Positions 1 through 9,998 are shown, counted from the stretch's first letter. The stretch: DNA of 64,000 bases from Olsenella sp. KGMB02461 (GCF_012584445.1 NZ_JABAHI010000008.1:806001-870000); one strand, 5' to 3'. The notes: generated by a model not told the origin, from the sequence alone. Numbers and translations are program-made.

Positions 1-257
1 ACATATTCACCAGTAACTTTTTCAAAAGCATCCATACGAGTAAGATGACGCCCTTGATTTTGTTCATGTGTGAGCACCTTGAATCGATCATCTGCACTTG
101 CATATTTATCAAGAATGGCGGATGAATTATCAGGGCTTGCGTCGTTAACTACAATGGCTTCCCAGTCAGAAAAAGTCTGCTGTTGAAGACTGTCTAAGCA
201 TGCAGGTAAATACTCTTCCGTATTAAAGACAGGCACCACGATCGAAAACCGAGGCAT
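1..257 (-). CDS. Family 2 glycosyltransferase, N-terminal part only
   Basis: The reverse strand starts MPRFSIVVPVFNTEEYLPACLDSL and continues with a VNDASPDNS segment, the N-terminal nucleotide-sugar-binding part of a GT-A family 2 glycosyltransferase. The gene runs off the left edge, so only about 85 residues are visible. ATG at 257 is preferred over ATG at 263, because AGGAAGG lies 7 bases before the former and is almost flush with the latter. It lies upstream of nothing else on this strand within the window but follows two more GT2 genes (306-3044 and 3241-4332), as in a surface-polysaccharide cluster. Acceptor and donor sugars cannot be inferred. Confidence 0.85.
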   Translation of the reverse strand, partial: MPRFSIVVPVFNTEEYLPACLDSLQQQTFSDWEAIVVNDASPDNSSAILDKYASADDRFKVLTHEQNQGRHLTRMDAFEKVTGEY

Positions 258-305
258 GGACATTCCTTCCTAAAGAAAACGCTAACCTAATTCAAGTTAT
301 CTGAG

Positions 306-3044
306 CTAACGTACGCGTTCATAAATGCGCTGGAGAGCATGGTAGGCCCCACTCTTAGAAACCTTTGTTGCAGCTCGCTCAATAGCGGTTTTTTTCTCTT
401 CCTGTACAAGCCGCAACGCTTTCAGGCAATAGACGTTCCAGCCCATTTCACGGGTTTGGCGCATGAGAGAAAGATCGAGTGTACCCTGGATTTGTACCAG
501 TTTAAGAAACACTTCTTCATCTTCTCTGTATTCAAGTAGGGAATCAAGGTAATCGTAATCAAGACGAGTAATCTGATGTGAATAGAGTACTGGTAGTTCT
601 TTTTCTTTAGCAAACGCAAGGTTATGAGATATTCCTGTCAGTAGGTCGCGAACAGCGGGTAAAGTAAGAGCCTTATCGGGAGCCTCACGATATACATAAA
701 CCACATCTGGAATGGCATAGAATTTGCGAACTTTACTCATAACATTAGTGAAGAAAACAGGGTCTTCATACCAGCGGAGATCTGGGAATAGATTCTCAGG
801 CTTATCAAATAGCTCACGCTTATATATACAGCGTATCCAACCATAATCGAAACAGTCTTTATAAAAATCCCTCATGCCGGCACAAGGAATTATGTAAAGA
901 GCAGCATCTCCTGAAAGCTCGACTGGTTTGCCATTAGATGTTGGCTCAAGAGGCTCCACTGCGAAAGAACCAGCACACACAGATACGTCATTGGCTACTG
1001 CGGCTTCATATAGCTTTGCTAGCGTATCCTGAGCGGGATAGACATCATCAGCATCAATAAATGCGCAATATTTGCCATTAGCCATCTTTATGCCAGTATT
1101 GCGTGCACCACCCGCACCCATATTTACTTGCGAATATACACGTATACGTGGATCAGTTAGCGCCATGGACTGTAAAATCGTTAGCGAGTCATCTGGAGAA
1201 CCATCAACTATGCAGATAACTTCGATATTAACGCGTAATTGAGATAGCACTGATTGAACAGTTGCCTTAATTGTCTGTTGTGCATTATAGACAGGAATAA
1301 TTACGCTGAGGTCCGGCTGGGGTCCACTATGAGTAGCGTTAGCAACTGGATAGCTAAATTTACGCTCAGGTAAGCGGTGAGATACAACTGCACGGTCATT
1401 ATACGGCAGCTCGTCGTAGACTTTAGTAAGACGCTTCCATAAAGGGGTGATTATATATTTATCTAATACCCTATTGCTCTCTAGAGTGCTTTCATCGATT
1501 TGCATCTGCGCCCATTGAATTATTTTATTTACCAATTCACGCATCGTTGCATATTCTGCTGCCGTTACGAAACCTTGGTCAGGAAGAGTTTCTGCCCAGG
1601 TACCGAGAGACATCTCTTGTTGAACGGTAAGCCCTGCAGATAGCAACCGCACATCATAAGGAACATTTTCGCTCTTAAGCTCAGACATTGAATAGCCATG
1701 ACCATGAATGCTTGGAGCATCCCAACGATCAAACGACTCATTAGACAGAGCTTGAGCAACAGCACCCAGATCTGCTGCCGTTGCACTTTCATTTACCACT
1801 AAAGTAATGAGCTGATTGCCACGGAGTTGGTCTGGATCAATAATCGGAAACTCCGGATTTATTAGAATGCTCGATGTAATAAAGCGACTATCGGCTTCGC
1901 GAACCTGCTTTAAGGCCTCAGGCTCAAACACCCAACGCTGACATGCAATGGGATGCAAGACGTCATTTTCACCCAAACCAGCTAGGATTGACTTAGCTTG
2001 AGCGGCTACAACTTCAAAATCATGAGCCTCAAAAATAGCAACTACGGAACGCTTTACTTTAATGGGTCCGTATTCTTTTTTATAGAACTTCTCTGGGTCG
2101 TCAATAAGTTCATTAATGCGACGCCAGGAGACCTCATCGAAGTAGCTTTCATCAAGCAGACCAGCCTCTTTGATACGAGCGAAATCTTTGACAAATCGCT
2201 CATAAAATGCTGGTTGCACAACAGGCGTAAGGCGATCGAGGTTCCAGAAATAACCACCATATTGAATGCGAGGCAACTGCTTGCCCAGCGCCTCCATTGC
2301 CTCTGGGTGCGTCTCGAGATAGTTCCACATCGCATCATACTCATCACAAATACAGAAAACCTTCTTAGGTGACTTGACTGATGAGTTGACGTTATCAATT
2401 CGATAATGCAAGTAAGGAGTATCAGTAAACACTACGCGTCGTGCCGCTGCAAAAGCTCGAAAATTAAAGGATGTATCTTGAAAAGAGGCTCCTGGTGTTG
2501 GCAGGAAGCGTATGCCCTCTTGATTTAAAAGGTCACGTTGATAGATAGCAGCCCATATAGAAGGAGCTTCCAAAAAGATGTTTTGCTCTTGTAGTGGGTT
2601 CACCACCATATGCAATGGGCTGGTAGCTACAGGAGTTGCCACCTCATCATCGTTAGGGTCTAACGTATCACTATTATGAAAATAGTAATTACTTTTTACT
2701 ATATCGGCATTATTTGTTTTAGCAATGTTGTAGAGATCCTCAAACATGTTTTTAGAAGCAAAGTCATCGGACTCAACAATACCTATATATTCACCTCTCG
2801 CTTGTTCTAAACCCTTATTCATCGAGTCGCCGTAGCCAGAATTAGGCTTACTTATCACCTCAATGCGAGGATCCCGATTTGCGTATTTCTCAATAATCTG
2901 AGGTGAATTATCTGTAGACCCATCATCAATACAAATTATTTGAATATCTTTTAGTGTTTGGTTAACTAAGCTCTCAAGGCATTCCCCAAGATAGCGCTCC
3001 ACGTTGCAGATAGGAACGAGAATGGTGACCTTTGGTGAACTCAT
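306..3044 (-). CDS. Two-domain family 2 glycosyltransferase
   Basis: This 912-residue protein carries two GT-A family 2 domains. The first is at about residues 5-230 (VTILVPICNVERYL, DDGSTDNS, and ESDD as the DXD-like metal site). The second is at about 575-800 (LSVIIPVYNAQQ, VDGSPDDS, DADD). Between them are about 340 residues I do not assign. Two catalytic domains in one chain suggest addition of two sugars or alternating linkages, as in capsule or teichoic acid-like polymerases; the product is unknown. An in-frame TTG lies at 3053, but AAGGAAG sits 9 bases before ATG at 3044 and directly abuts the TTG, so the ATG is used. Low GC relative to the window is usual for polysaccharide loci. Confidence 0.9.
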   Translation of the reverse strand: MSSPKVTILVPICNVERYLGECLESLVNQTLKDIQIICIDDGSTDNSPQIIEKYANRDPRIEVISKPNSGYGDSMNKGLEQARGEYIGIVESDDFASKNMFEDLYNIAKTNNADIVKSNYYFHNSDTLDPNDDEVATPVATSPLHMVVNPLQEQNIFLEAPSIWAAIYQRDLLNQEGIRFLPTPGASFQDTSFNFRAFAAARRVVFTDTPYLHYRIDNVNSSVKSPKKVFCICDEYDAMWNYLETHPEAMEALGKQLPRIQYGGYFWNLDRLTPVVQPAFYERFVKDFARIKEAGLLDESYFDEVSWRRINELIDDPEKFYKKEYGPIKVKRSVVAIFEAHDFEVVAAQAKSILAGLGENDVLHPIACQRWVFEPEALKQVREADSRFITSSILINPEFPIIDPDQLRGNQLITLVVNESATAADLGAVAQALSNESFDRWDAPSIHGHGYSMSELKSENVPYDVRLLSAGLTVQQEMSLGTWAETLPDQGFVTAAEYATMRELVNKIIQWAQMQIDESTLESNRVLDKYIITPLWKRLTKVYDELPYNDRAVVSHRLPERKFSYPVANATHSGPQPDLSVIIPVYNAQQTIKATVQSVLSQLRVNIEVICIVDGSPDDSLTILQSMALTDPRIRVYSQVNMGAGGARNTGIKMANGKYCAFIDADDVYPAQDTLAKLYEAAVANDVSVCAGSFAVEPLEPTSNGKPVELSGDAALYIIPCAGMRDFYKDCFDYGWIRCIYKRELFDKPENLFPDLRWYEDPVFFTNVMSKVRKFYAIPDVVYVYREAPDKALTLPAVRDLLTGISHNLAFAKEKELPVLYSHQITRLDYDYLDSLLEYREDEEVFLKLVQIQGTLDLSLMRQTREMGWNVYCLKALRLVQEEKKTAIERAATKVSKSGAYHALQRIYERVR

Positions 3045-3240
3045 AGACGCCAACTTCCTTTATTTGACGGTTCTAAAGAAGTGCTTTATGCAAAACTATC
3101 CGAGTTCAGTATAACTACGCAGGCCGCTCAAACTCTCGCCTGCACGTATATGACGTAACCCTACATCGTCAAACATAATTCTTACAGCTTAGGTTGCCTC
3201 GGTAATAGAACTTAAGCACTCGTTCTTAGGCAAGTCGAGC

Positions 3241-4332
3241 CTATCGATTATCTATAAATTTTTTAATGTGTGATTTGAGCCCCGATAATCCTCCCCTATT
3301 ACGGAATTGGAAAAGAGATTCGTTTATTAGGTACTGTGTCCTGCGTGGATTGGGTAGTAAAAGTTGATTACTTCCCGTAACTTTTTGATAGAACCGTTTA
3401 CGCCTATCGCGTAGTTTAGGGTGCCAATAGACGATCTCTGGATTCATTAGACTGAATATTTGCTTTATTTTTTTACTTACAAGAAGATTATCCGGTCCAT
3501 ATTCACGAATTGCATTATCCGCATAATTGAAACCTCGTAGATAATGAGCTTCAAGAATCGGCCGATTTGCAACGCCAGCTTTTTCAAGTATGGCAAGCAT
3601 AGTCATCCAGCGATCAAATGGCATTGTCATGGCTTCAGAATTCTTGCTCACCTTCTTTTTAGGAAGTTCACAGCGATAGTTATAGAATGCCTTATCCAAA
3701 TAAACAATCGTCCGGGCTTCAGCCAGTGACTCTATCAAAAAAGGATTATCTGCCCAACCAGCACCTGGATAGGGAATAAACCGTATATCTCGACTATTGA
3801 GAAAAACTCGGTTATAGAGCGCAGACCAGATAGAAGGATGTCCTTCTATTAATAGGGGTTTCTCGGCCAATGTAAAGGGCCATTTAGAAGTGGGTAAACG
3901 CCCGGCTAGCGTACAAAGAGTTCGATGAGCTGTACGCGGATTATCCCAGTCATACCAGTCAAACCAAGGGGTTTTAACTACATCGATTGTTACGTCAAAA
4001 GAGCTAGCAAACTGAATCATAGCGCGATACATATCACGATCTATCCAGTCATCGGGCTCTATGATAGAGACCCAGGGTGCACGCGCCTCGTTTAGTCCTC
4101 TATTACAAGTTGCACCATAGCCTTCATTGGTCTTTGAGATCACACGTATACGTGGGTCTTTTACAGCCCATTGTTCTAGGATGGCTAACGAGTTATCGGT
4201 GCTGCCGTCATCTATAGCAAGTATTTCTAGTTCTGAGAGAGTTTGAGTACATATACTCTCCAGGCATTGGTCTAAGTATTTTTCAACATTACATACTGGA
4301 ATAATTACGCTTACTACTGGACTGGAAGCCAT
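3241..4332 (-). CDS. Family 2 glycosyltransferase
   Basis: 363 residues with one GT-A domain at the N-terminus: VSVIIPVCNVEKYL, DDGSTDNS, and EPDD as the probable DXD-type metal site, followed by about 250 residues with no recognised domain. The N-terminal half closely resembles the first domain of the 912-residue enzyme at 306-3044, suggesting duplication within the cluster. ATG at 4332 has AAAGG 9 bases upstream. It is probably co-transcribed with the downstream GT2 genes, although about 200 bases of AT-rich spacer separate it from the next. Likely role: transfer of a sugar to a cell-surface glycan on the cytoplasmic face of the membrane; substrate unknown. Confidence 0.88.
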   Translation of the reverse strand: MASSPVVSVIIPVCNVEKYLDQCLESICTQTLSELEILAIDDGSTDNSLAILEQWAVKDPRIRVISKTNEGYGATCNRGLNEARAPWVSIIEPDDWIDRDMYRAMIQFASSFDVTIDVVKTPWFDWYDWDNPRTAHRTLCTLAGRLPTSKWPFTLAEKPLLIEGHPSIWSALYNRVFLNSRDIRFIPYPGAGWADNPFLIESLAEARTIVYLDKAFYNYRCELPKKKVSKNSEAMTMPFDRWMTMLAILEKAGVANRPILEAHYLRGFNYADNAIREYGPDNLLVSKKIKQIFSLMNPEIVYWHPKLRDRRKRFYQKVTGSNQLLLPNPRRTQYLINESLFQFRNRGGLSGLKSHIKKFIDNR

Positions 4333-4397
4333 GAGTGAGGCCTTTCAATGAGGATCCAACACGACATATTCTAGGAGTTCAGGCCTGCCAGCCGCAG

Positions 4398-6113
4398 CTA
4401 CTTGCGCCGCTTTTTGTCGTGTTTGAGGATATCGCGCACCATGTAGACCGAAAGGCCAATGGCCAAAAGATAGCCCAAAAAGCCCAAAAGCGGCACACCC
4501 ATGATGGTGAATGAGGCGCCCGCAAAATATACGATGGACGATCCAATGAGCAGGCCGGCGATGATAATGCCCATAGTAAGGCGGTCTGCGATGTGGGACA
4601 GGTCCTCGATGGGATCCTGGGAGCCCGAGAAGTCCAGGTTCATTTTGAGCTCGCCACGGGTAAGCATGTCGGTCACAAGGCCGGCTTGAGACAGCGCCTC
4701 CAGCGTGCCATGGAGCGCCTTGCGGCTTTGCAAGGCCAGCTCTTTGAGCTCCTCTGCTGCCATCTGCTGGACATCTTGGGTGTCTTTGAGGTGATGCTCA
4801 ATGATCTCGATCATTGAGACTCCGGGCAAGAACTCGTCGATGACACCTTCGAGGGTCACCAACCCTCGGGCGATCATGGTCATGGCGCCCGGAAGCTCGA
4901 TGGCATAGCGGCGCGCCAGGCCAATGAGGTCGCTTAGGAACGCCCCCAGATCCAAATCGCTCAAGTCCATGGTGCCGTAGGTATCCAAAATATTGTCCAG
5001 CTCGGCCAATAGAGCTGCATGGTCGATATCCAAGCTGTGGTTTTCTGAGAGCTCGATCAAGCCTCGCTCCAAGCTGGCAGAATCGTGGGAAGCCACTGCC
5101 AGCAGCATGGAGCGCAGGATAGAACGGTAATAGCTTGAAAGATGACCTGCCATGCCCCAGTCGATGAACACGATTTTCTTATGGGCCACCATGACATTGC
5201 CAGGATGGGGATCGGCATGGAAAAAGCCGTCGTCCAACACCTGCTTGGCGTAATTCTCAACTAGCTTGGTGCCGATCTCTGTGAGATCGTAGCCGGCAGC
5301 AACGATGGCACGGGGGTCGGAGATGGAGATGCCGTCGATGTAGTCCATCACCAGCACATGCTGAGTGCACAGCTCTGGATAGGGCTTGGGAGCAGTCACG
5401 TAGCGGATCTCCGCATTGTTGGAGCGATACTCCTGAAGGTTCTTGGCCTCTACCAAAAAGTCGGTCTCCTCGTTGAAGGAGTCCCAAAGCTCGCTCACCA
5501 CGCTTTTGAGGTCCACAAACTGATCTCCGCCCATAAAAGGCGAAAGATGGCGCACCACCGTGCGCATGATCTCGATGTCCTGCCCCATGACCTCGCGCAC
5601 ACGCGGGCGCTGCACCTTGAGCGCCACATCTTGACCGGTGGTCAGGCGCGCCCTATGCACTTGGGCTATCGAAGCGGAACCCAAGGGCTTCTCGCCAATG
5701 ACTTCAAAAAGCTCTGCGACCGGCTTGTCGTACTCGTGCTCCAGCACCTCGAGCACAGTGTCGTACGTCATGGGCTCCACGTCGGTGCGGAGCTTCTCAA
5801 GCTCCTTGCAAAAGGGCTCGGGCAAAATCTCCGAGCGCATAGAGAGGATCTGGCCCGCCTTCACGAAGGTAGGGCCCAGATCCTCCAGCATAGACACGAA
5901 CTTCTGGGGCGTAAGCCCCTTGACCACGTCGTACTTGCGCAAAATGCCAAAGATCTCCCGCAAGCGCTTGCGGCGGGCGCCTCTCGAAAGGTCGCCGGTG
6001 CTCACAGTCCTTTCGCCAAAAATGCCAAGAAGGACTTCCTGGGAACCGGTGGAATCCAGGTCTTGGGCCACCACGCCTTCAGGCAGCGAGATTTTGCGGG
6101 AGTCTTCAGCCAT
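4398..6113 (-). CDS. ABC1/UbiB-family atypical kinase
   Basis: 571 residues of the ABC1/AarF/UbiB family. Visible family marks are the KxGQ motif (FVKAGQ, about residue 83), GSASIAQVHRA in the nucleotide-binding lobe, HADPHPGN (about 300) as the catalytic-loop equivalent and IDWG (about 318) in place of DFG. Two hydrophobic segments at about 517-557 form the membrane anchor typical of bacterial UbiB. In proteobacteria the family supports ubiquinone synthesis. No quinone pathway is visible here, so a role in isoprenoid-lipid or quinone handling is only inferred. The phasin-like gene at 6140-6586 is 26 bases upstream on the same strand, so the two probably form an operon. Confidence 0.9.
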   Translation of the reverse strand: MAEDSRKISLPEGVVAQDLDSTGSQEVLLGIFGERTVSTGDLSRGARRKRLREIFGILRKYDVVKGLTPQKFVSMLEDLGPTFVKAGQILSMRSEILPEPFCKELEKLRTDVEPMTYDTVLEVLEHEYDKPVAELFEVIGEKPLGSASIAQVHRARLTTGQDVALKVQRPRVREVMGQDIEIMRTVVRHLSPFMGGDQFVDLKSVVSELWDSFNEETDFLVEAKNLQEYRSNNAEIRYVTAPKPYPELCTQHVLVMDYIDGISISDPRAIVAAGYDLTEIGTKLVENYAKQVLDDGFFHADPHPGNVMVAHKKIVFIDWGMAGHLSSYYRSILRSMLLAVASHDSASLERGLIELSENHSLDIDHAALLAELDNILDTYGTMDLSDLDLGAFLSDLIGLARRYAIELPGAMTMIARGLVTLEGVIDEFLPGVSMIEIIEHHLKDTQDVQQMAAEELKELALQSRKALHGTLEALSQAGLVTDMLTRGELKMNLDFSGSQDPIEDLSHIADRLTMGIIIAGLLIGSSIVYFAGASFTIMGVPLLGFLGYLLAIGLSVYMVRDILKHDKKRRK

Positions 6114-6139
6114 CGATCGTTGATCCTTGTAGGGGTCTC

Positions 6140-6586
6140 TTACTTCTCGTCAGGGGTCTCGACCACGTCTGCCTCAACGGCGTCGACCTCTTCTGCCGTA
6201 GGGGTGCCCTGGGCAGGGTCTGCGCCGCCCTCGGACTCCATGGCGTCGACGCCGGCAGCAGTGGGCGCAGGCTCCTCGGCCTCAGAGGCATTGACCTCGT
6301 CCAATGCCTCCTGCATGGCATCCATGAACTTCTGGCGCTGCTCGGGAGACATGGTCTTGAGGGTGCTCTTCACGGTAGCCTGAACCGTCTCAGAGACGGC
6401 ATCGGAGGCCTTCTGGGAAAGCTCCTCGTTTACCACCTTGCCCTGCTGAACGGTGAGCTCGCCCTTCTTTACCAGGTCGTCTACCACCTGGCCGGCCTTC
6501 TCGCCTACGATGGCGGCAGCCCCTACACCTGCCAAAAACGCGTTGTGCACGAGGTCGCCAAGGCCGTTCTTTTGATTGTCTGCCAT
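6140..6586 (-). CDS. Phasin-like small coiled protein
   Basis: 148 residues. The first 105 form an amphipathic alpha-helical, heptad-like region (AGQVVDDLVKKGELTVQQGK and following) like the phasin / polyhydroxyalkanoate-granule-associated superfamily. The last 45 are acidic and rich in Ala, Glu and Pro, probably disordered. No PHA synthase is seen, so a granule role is not supported. Such proteins often sit beside ABC1/UbiB kinases, as here, and may scaffold or regulate the kinase (inference). AAGGAG lies 6 bases before the ATG. Confidence 0.65.
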   Translation of the reverse strand: MADNQKNGLGDLVHNAFLAGVGAAAIVGEKAGQVVDDLVKKGELTVQQGKVVNEELSQKASDAVSETVQATVKSTLKTMSPEQRQKFMDAMQEALDEVNASEAEEPAPTAAGVDAMESEGGADPAQGTPTAEEVDAVEADVVETPDEK

Positions 6587-6658
6587 CTTGAACTCCTTAC
6601 TGTGAAGTTTGCGCCACAGCGCAAGGCCCTATCCATATATTCAAGTTTACGTACCCAA

Positions 6659-7342
6659 CTAAAGGTCCAACAACACTTCTTCAAGTTCTGACGGAGTATC
6701 CACCAGAAGGTCAGCCCCTGCGTCTCTCAACTCTCTCGCATCGCCGGCGCCCCAGGTCACGCCAATGGAGGTGACCCCGTTGGCCAGGGCGCCGCGAATG
6801 TCGTCTGCCCTGTCGCCTATCATCACTGCCTCCTGGGGCCTCACGCCAAACGTCTGAAGCGCGCCCGCGACAATCTGCACCTTGTCGATGCTTTGTCCCG
6901 GTTGATTGGCCACCACCTGGGAGAAGTAGCCGTCAAGCCCATGGGCGCGCGCCATGGAGCAGGCCAGCTGCTCTTGCTTGCAGGTGGCAAGGCCCATAGG
7001 CTTGCCGGCGGCCGCCAGATGCTCCAGCAGCTCAGGGATTCCTGGATAAGGCATGCAGGCCTCAGGCCCTAGCTGTTTATAGGTTTCCCGGTAGAGATGG
7101 GTGATCTTCTCGGCTTCTTGGGCGTCGACACCGTACACCTGCGAAAAGGCAGCAGGAAAGGGAGGGCCGATGAGGCGGTTCACGTCGCCGATGCGCTCGT
7201 CGGGCCACCCCAGGGAGCGTAAGGTATTGACGGCGGTGGATCGGATGCCGTCGGGCGTGTTGGCGATAGTCCCGTCGAAATCGAAGAGGATCGCCTCTGC
7301 TTTGGCGGCAAGGTCGGCAGCGCGGCTGGTTCCTACAATCAT
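6659..7342 (-). CDS. HAD-superfamily phosphatase, phosphoglycolate-phosphatase-like
   Basis: 227 residues with the HAD subfamily IA layout: motif I DFDGTIANT (nucleophile and acid/base Asp) near residue 20, a helical cap, LATCKQ as motif II region, and MIGDRADDIRGA as motif IV. Length fits phosphoglycolate phosphatase/PpaX-like enzymes, but these motifs do not determine substrate, so only a phosphomonoesterase role is claimed. It is transcribed divergently from serC (180 bases apart). Confidence 0.85.
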   Translation of the reverse strand: MIVGTSRAADLAAKAEAILFDFDGTIANTPDGIRSTAVNTLRSLGWPDERIGDVNRLIGPPFPAAFSQVYGVDAQEAEKITHLYRETYKQLGPEACMPYPGIPELLEHLAAAGKPMGLATCKQEQLACSMARAHGLDGYFSQVVANQPGQSIDKVQIVAGALQTFGVRPQEAVMIGDRADDIRGALANGVTSIGVTWGAGDARELRDAGADLLVDTPSELEEVLLDL

Positions 7343-7524
7343 GGCTCCTCCTTTAAGGTCCCTTGTAGCTTACCCGACGCGCGCGATGCCGCCCACCCTC
7401 AAGCTGGGGTGCAGAATGCCGTTACCTCCTCGACATAGGGCCCGTCTATGCTAGTGAGCTAACGCGACGGCCCCATGCTTCACTCTTAAGAGACAAGCAT
7501 GCCTTGGCACAGGAAGGATTTGCT

Positions 7525-8625
7525 ATGGCTCGCGTCTACAACTTCTCTGCCGGCCCCGCAGCAATGCCGGTCTCCGTGCTCCAGGAAGCCCAGCGGGAGT
7601 TTCTGGATTATGCGGGCTCAGGCATGTCGGTGCTGGAGATGAGCCACAGGTCGGCTGCCTACCAGGAGGTCATCGACGCTGCCGAGAACAACCTGCGCTC
7701 CCTGGTTGGCATTCCCGATTCCTACGGAGTGCTCTTCTTGCAGGGAGGCGCCACGCTCCAGTTCGCCGCCATCCCCATGAACCTCATGGCCACAGGACGT
7801 GCAGGCTACATTGTGTCGGGGCATTTTGCAGAGAGCGCCTGGCTTGAGGCCGAGAAGTACGGCGTCGCAGAATGCTTGGCCTCCAGCGCAGGGACCCATT
7901 TCGACCGTATTCCTGCCCTGGGCACCATCGAGGCCAAGAGCGCGGGGCTTGACTACACCTACATCTGCCAGAACAACACCATCTTTGGCACCATGTACCA
8001 TGAGCTGCCTCGCACGGATACGACGCCGCTGGTGGCCGACGTCTCCAGCTGTTTCCTCTCGCTGCCGCTGGACTGCGAGCGCTACGGCCTGTTTTACGCC
8101 GGCGCCCAGAAGAATGCAGGCCCTGCCGGCGTCACTGTGATCTGTGTGCGCCGCGACTTGGTGGAGTTTGGCCCGGCAAGCCCCTACTGCCCCACCTACC
8201 TGGACTTTTCCAAGCAGCTTGCCAAAGGCTCCATGCTCAACACCCCCAACACCTTTGGCATCTACCTGTGTTCCAAGGTCTTTGAATGGGTGCAAGCCCA
8301 AGGCGGCCTTGAGGCCATGGGCCAATACAATCAGGCCAAGGCTGACACGTTGTATGGCGCCCTTGACGATTCTGGCTTTTACCGCGGCACCGCCCAACGC
8401 GACTCCCGCTCCATCGCCAACGTATGCTTCCGCACTCCCACCCCTGAGCTGGATGCCGCCTTCTGTCAAGAAGCGGCCGGCCAGGGCTTGATGGGGCTCA
8501 AGGGCCATCGTTTGGTAGGCGGCATCCGCGCCTCCATCTACAACGCCGTCACTCCGGAGGCGGTGGATGCCTTAGCGGGCTTCATGAAATCGTTCGAGCT
8601 GGCCCACAGCTCACGATCTTTCTAG
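7525..8625 (+). CDS. serC: Phosphoserine aminotransferase
   Basis: 366 residues starting MARVYNFSAGPAAMP, the canonical SerC N-terminus. The PLP-lysine region YAGAQKNAGPAGVTV lies at about residue 190-205. The enzyme converts 3-phosphohydroxypyruvate and glutamate to phosphoserine and 2-oxoglutarate, the second step of serine synthesis. An upstream in-frame TTG at 7504 would add seven residues, but AGGAAGG is 7 bases before ATG 7525, so the ATG is chosen. serA follows after 116 bases and a DUF1015 gene after that, all on the plus strand. No dedicated phosphoserine phosphatase is seen here, although two unassigned HAD phosphatases occur (6659-7342 and 32385-33158). Confidence 0.96.
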   Translation: MARVYNFSAGPAAMPVSVLQEAQREFLDYAGSGMSVLEMSHRSAAYQEVIDAAENNLRSLVGIPDSYGVLFLQGGATLQFAAIPMNLMATGRAGYIVSGHFAESAWLEAEKYGVAECLASSAGTHFDRIPALGTIEAKSAGLDYTYICQNNTIFGTMYHELPRTDTTPLVADVSSCFLSLPLDCERYGLFYAGAQKNAGPAGVTVICVRRDLVEFGPASPYCPTYLDFSKQLAKGSMLNTPNTFGIYLCSKVFEWVQAQGGLEAMGQYNQAKADTLYGALDDSGFYRGTAQRDSRSIANVCFRTPTPELDAAFCQEAAGQGLMGLKGHRLVGGIRASIYNAVTPEAVDALAGFMKSFELAHSSRSF

Positions 8626-8741
8626 GGCTGCCTTGTTGAGGAGGCGCGTTCGTCTCGGCATCCCCAAGACGCCGCCTCCGCCACCGGGCCGCCCATCCCA
8701 TCGCTTGCCCACCTCATGCACACCTGCCTCTAAGGAGTCTC

Positions 8742-9905
8742 ATGCGCACCATCAAGATCATCGATGACATTGTAAAAGACGGCCTCACCACCATTGGCGA
8801 GGGCTACGAGATCACCGGCGACGTCGAGGGGGCAGACGCCATCCTCATGCGCTCCACCGACATCCACGGCATGGAGATGCCCTCCTCCATCCGCTGCATC
8901 GCCCGCGCGGGCGCCGGCGTCAACAACATCCCTCACGCCCAGCTGGCAGAGCAGGGCATTGTGGTGTTCAACACCCCCGGAGCCAACTCCAACGCCGTGA
9001 AAGAGCTGGTCATAGGCCTGCTTATGATGGGCTCCCGCGACGTGCTGGGCGGCATGCAGTGGTGCCGTGCCCACGAGGACGACCCCAACGCCTACGCCGA
9101 GGCCGAGGCCCACAAGAAAGCCTTCGTGGGCCGCGAGGTCAAAGGCCGTAAGATCGGCGTAGTGGGCCTGGGCGCCGTAGGCTCCAAGGTGGCCAACGCC
9201 TGCGTGGACTTAGGCATGGAGGTCTATGGCTACGACCCCTACCTCTCGGTAGACCACGCCTGGCAGCTCTATCGCGACGTCACCCCCATCAACGACCTGG
9301 ACGAGCTCTGCCGCGAGTGCGACTACCTCACCGTGCACGTGCCCCGCAAAGAGGACACCGTGGGCATGATAGGCGCCGAGCAGCTGGCCCTCTTGAACCC
9401 CGGCGCCGTGGTGCTCAACTATGCCCGCGAGGACATCATCGACGAGGACGCCATGGAGGCCGCACTGGCGTCCGGCCAGGTGAAACAATTCTTCACCGAC
9501 TTCGCCACCCCCAAGTCGCTCCACATGCCCCACACGCTGGTGACCCCGCACTCCGGCGCCGGCACCGTGGAGGCCGAGGCCTCCTGCGCCCGCATGGCCG
9601 TGGACGAGATGTGCGACTATCTGGCCAACGGCAACATCACGAACTCGGTGAACTTCCCTGAGTGCCATATGGGCACCTGCCGCGGCGCCAGCCGCATCGC
9701 CTGCCTCCACGCCAACGTGCCCAACATGATTGGCCAGATCACCGCAATTCTGGCCGACGCCTCGGCCAACGTGCAGCGCATGACCAACGAGAACTCCGGC
9801 CGCGCCGCCTACACCATGTTTGACACCGACGAGCACCTGGAACCCCAGATCATCGAGCGTCTACGTTCCATCCCCAACATGTGGCGCGTGCGCGTCATCC
9901 AGTAG
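8742..9905 (+). CDS. serA: D-3-phosphoglycerate dehydrogenase with C-terminal ACT domain
   Basis: 387 residues. NAD-binding GLGAVGS is at about residue 143-149, the active-site Arg is in YAREDIIDE, and the catalytic His is in TPHSGAGTVEAEA. A C-terminal ACT domain (about 320-387, PNMIGQITAILADAS) would bind serine for feedback inhibition. The ASB domain of the longest SerA forms is absent, as in many anaerobe enzymes of about 390 residues. It oxidises 3-phosphoglycerate to 3-phosphohydroxypyruvate, feeding the SerC encoded just upstream. Very GC-rich codon use indicates a native, well-expressed gene. Confidence 0.96.
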   Translation: MRTIKIIDDIVKDGLTTIGEGYEITGDVEGADAILMRSTDIHGMEMPSSIRCIARAGAGVNNIPHAQLAEQGIVVFNTPGANSNAVKELVIGLLMMGSRDVLGGMQWCRAHEDDPNAYAEAEAHKKAFVGREVKGRKIGVVGLGAVGSKVANACVDLGMEVYGYDPYLSVDHAWQLYRDVTPINDLDELCRECDYLTVHVPRKEDTVGMIGAEQLALLNPGAVVLNYAREDIIDEDAMEAALASGQVKQFFTDFATPKSLHMPHTLVTPHSGAGTVEAEASCARMAVDEMCDYLANGNITNSVNFPECHMGTCRGASRIACLHANVPNMIGQITAILADASANVQRMTNENSGRAAYTMFDTDEHLEPQIIERLRSIPNMWRVRVIQ

Positions 9906-9998
9906 CCCGAACTCGCAGGTAGCGGCGGCGTGTCCTTCTTGGCGCGCCGCTTTTCTTCTCTCACGTCCCTTGCCACCCCTTGCTCACCGGGAGGTCCC

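Noticed and set aside
5358-6383. A 341-codon plus-strand reading frame opposite the UbiB and phasin-like genes
   Set aside because: Antisense to clear protein-coding genes, His/Arg/Leu-rich shadow composition, no ribosome site.
7618-8508. A 296-codon minus-strand frame opposite serC
   Set aside because: Mirror of the serC codon pattern with no recognisable domain; a GC-rich shadow.
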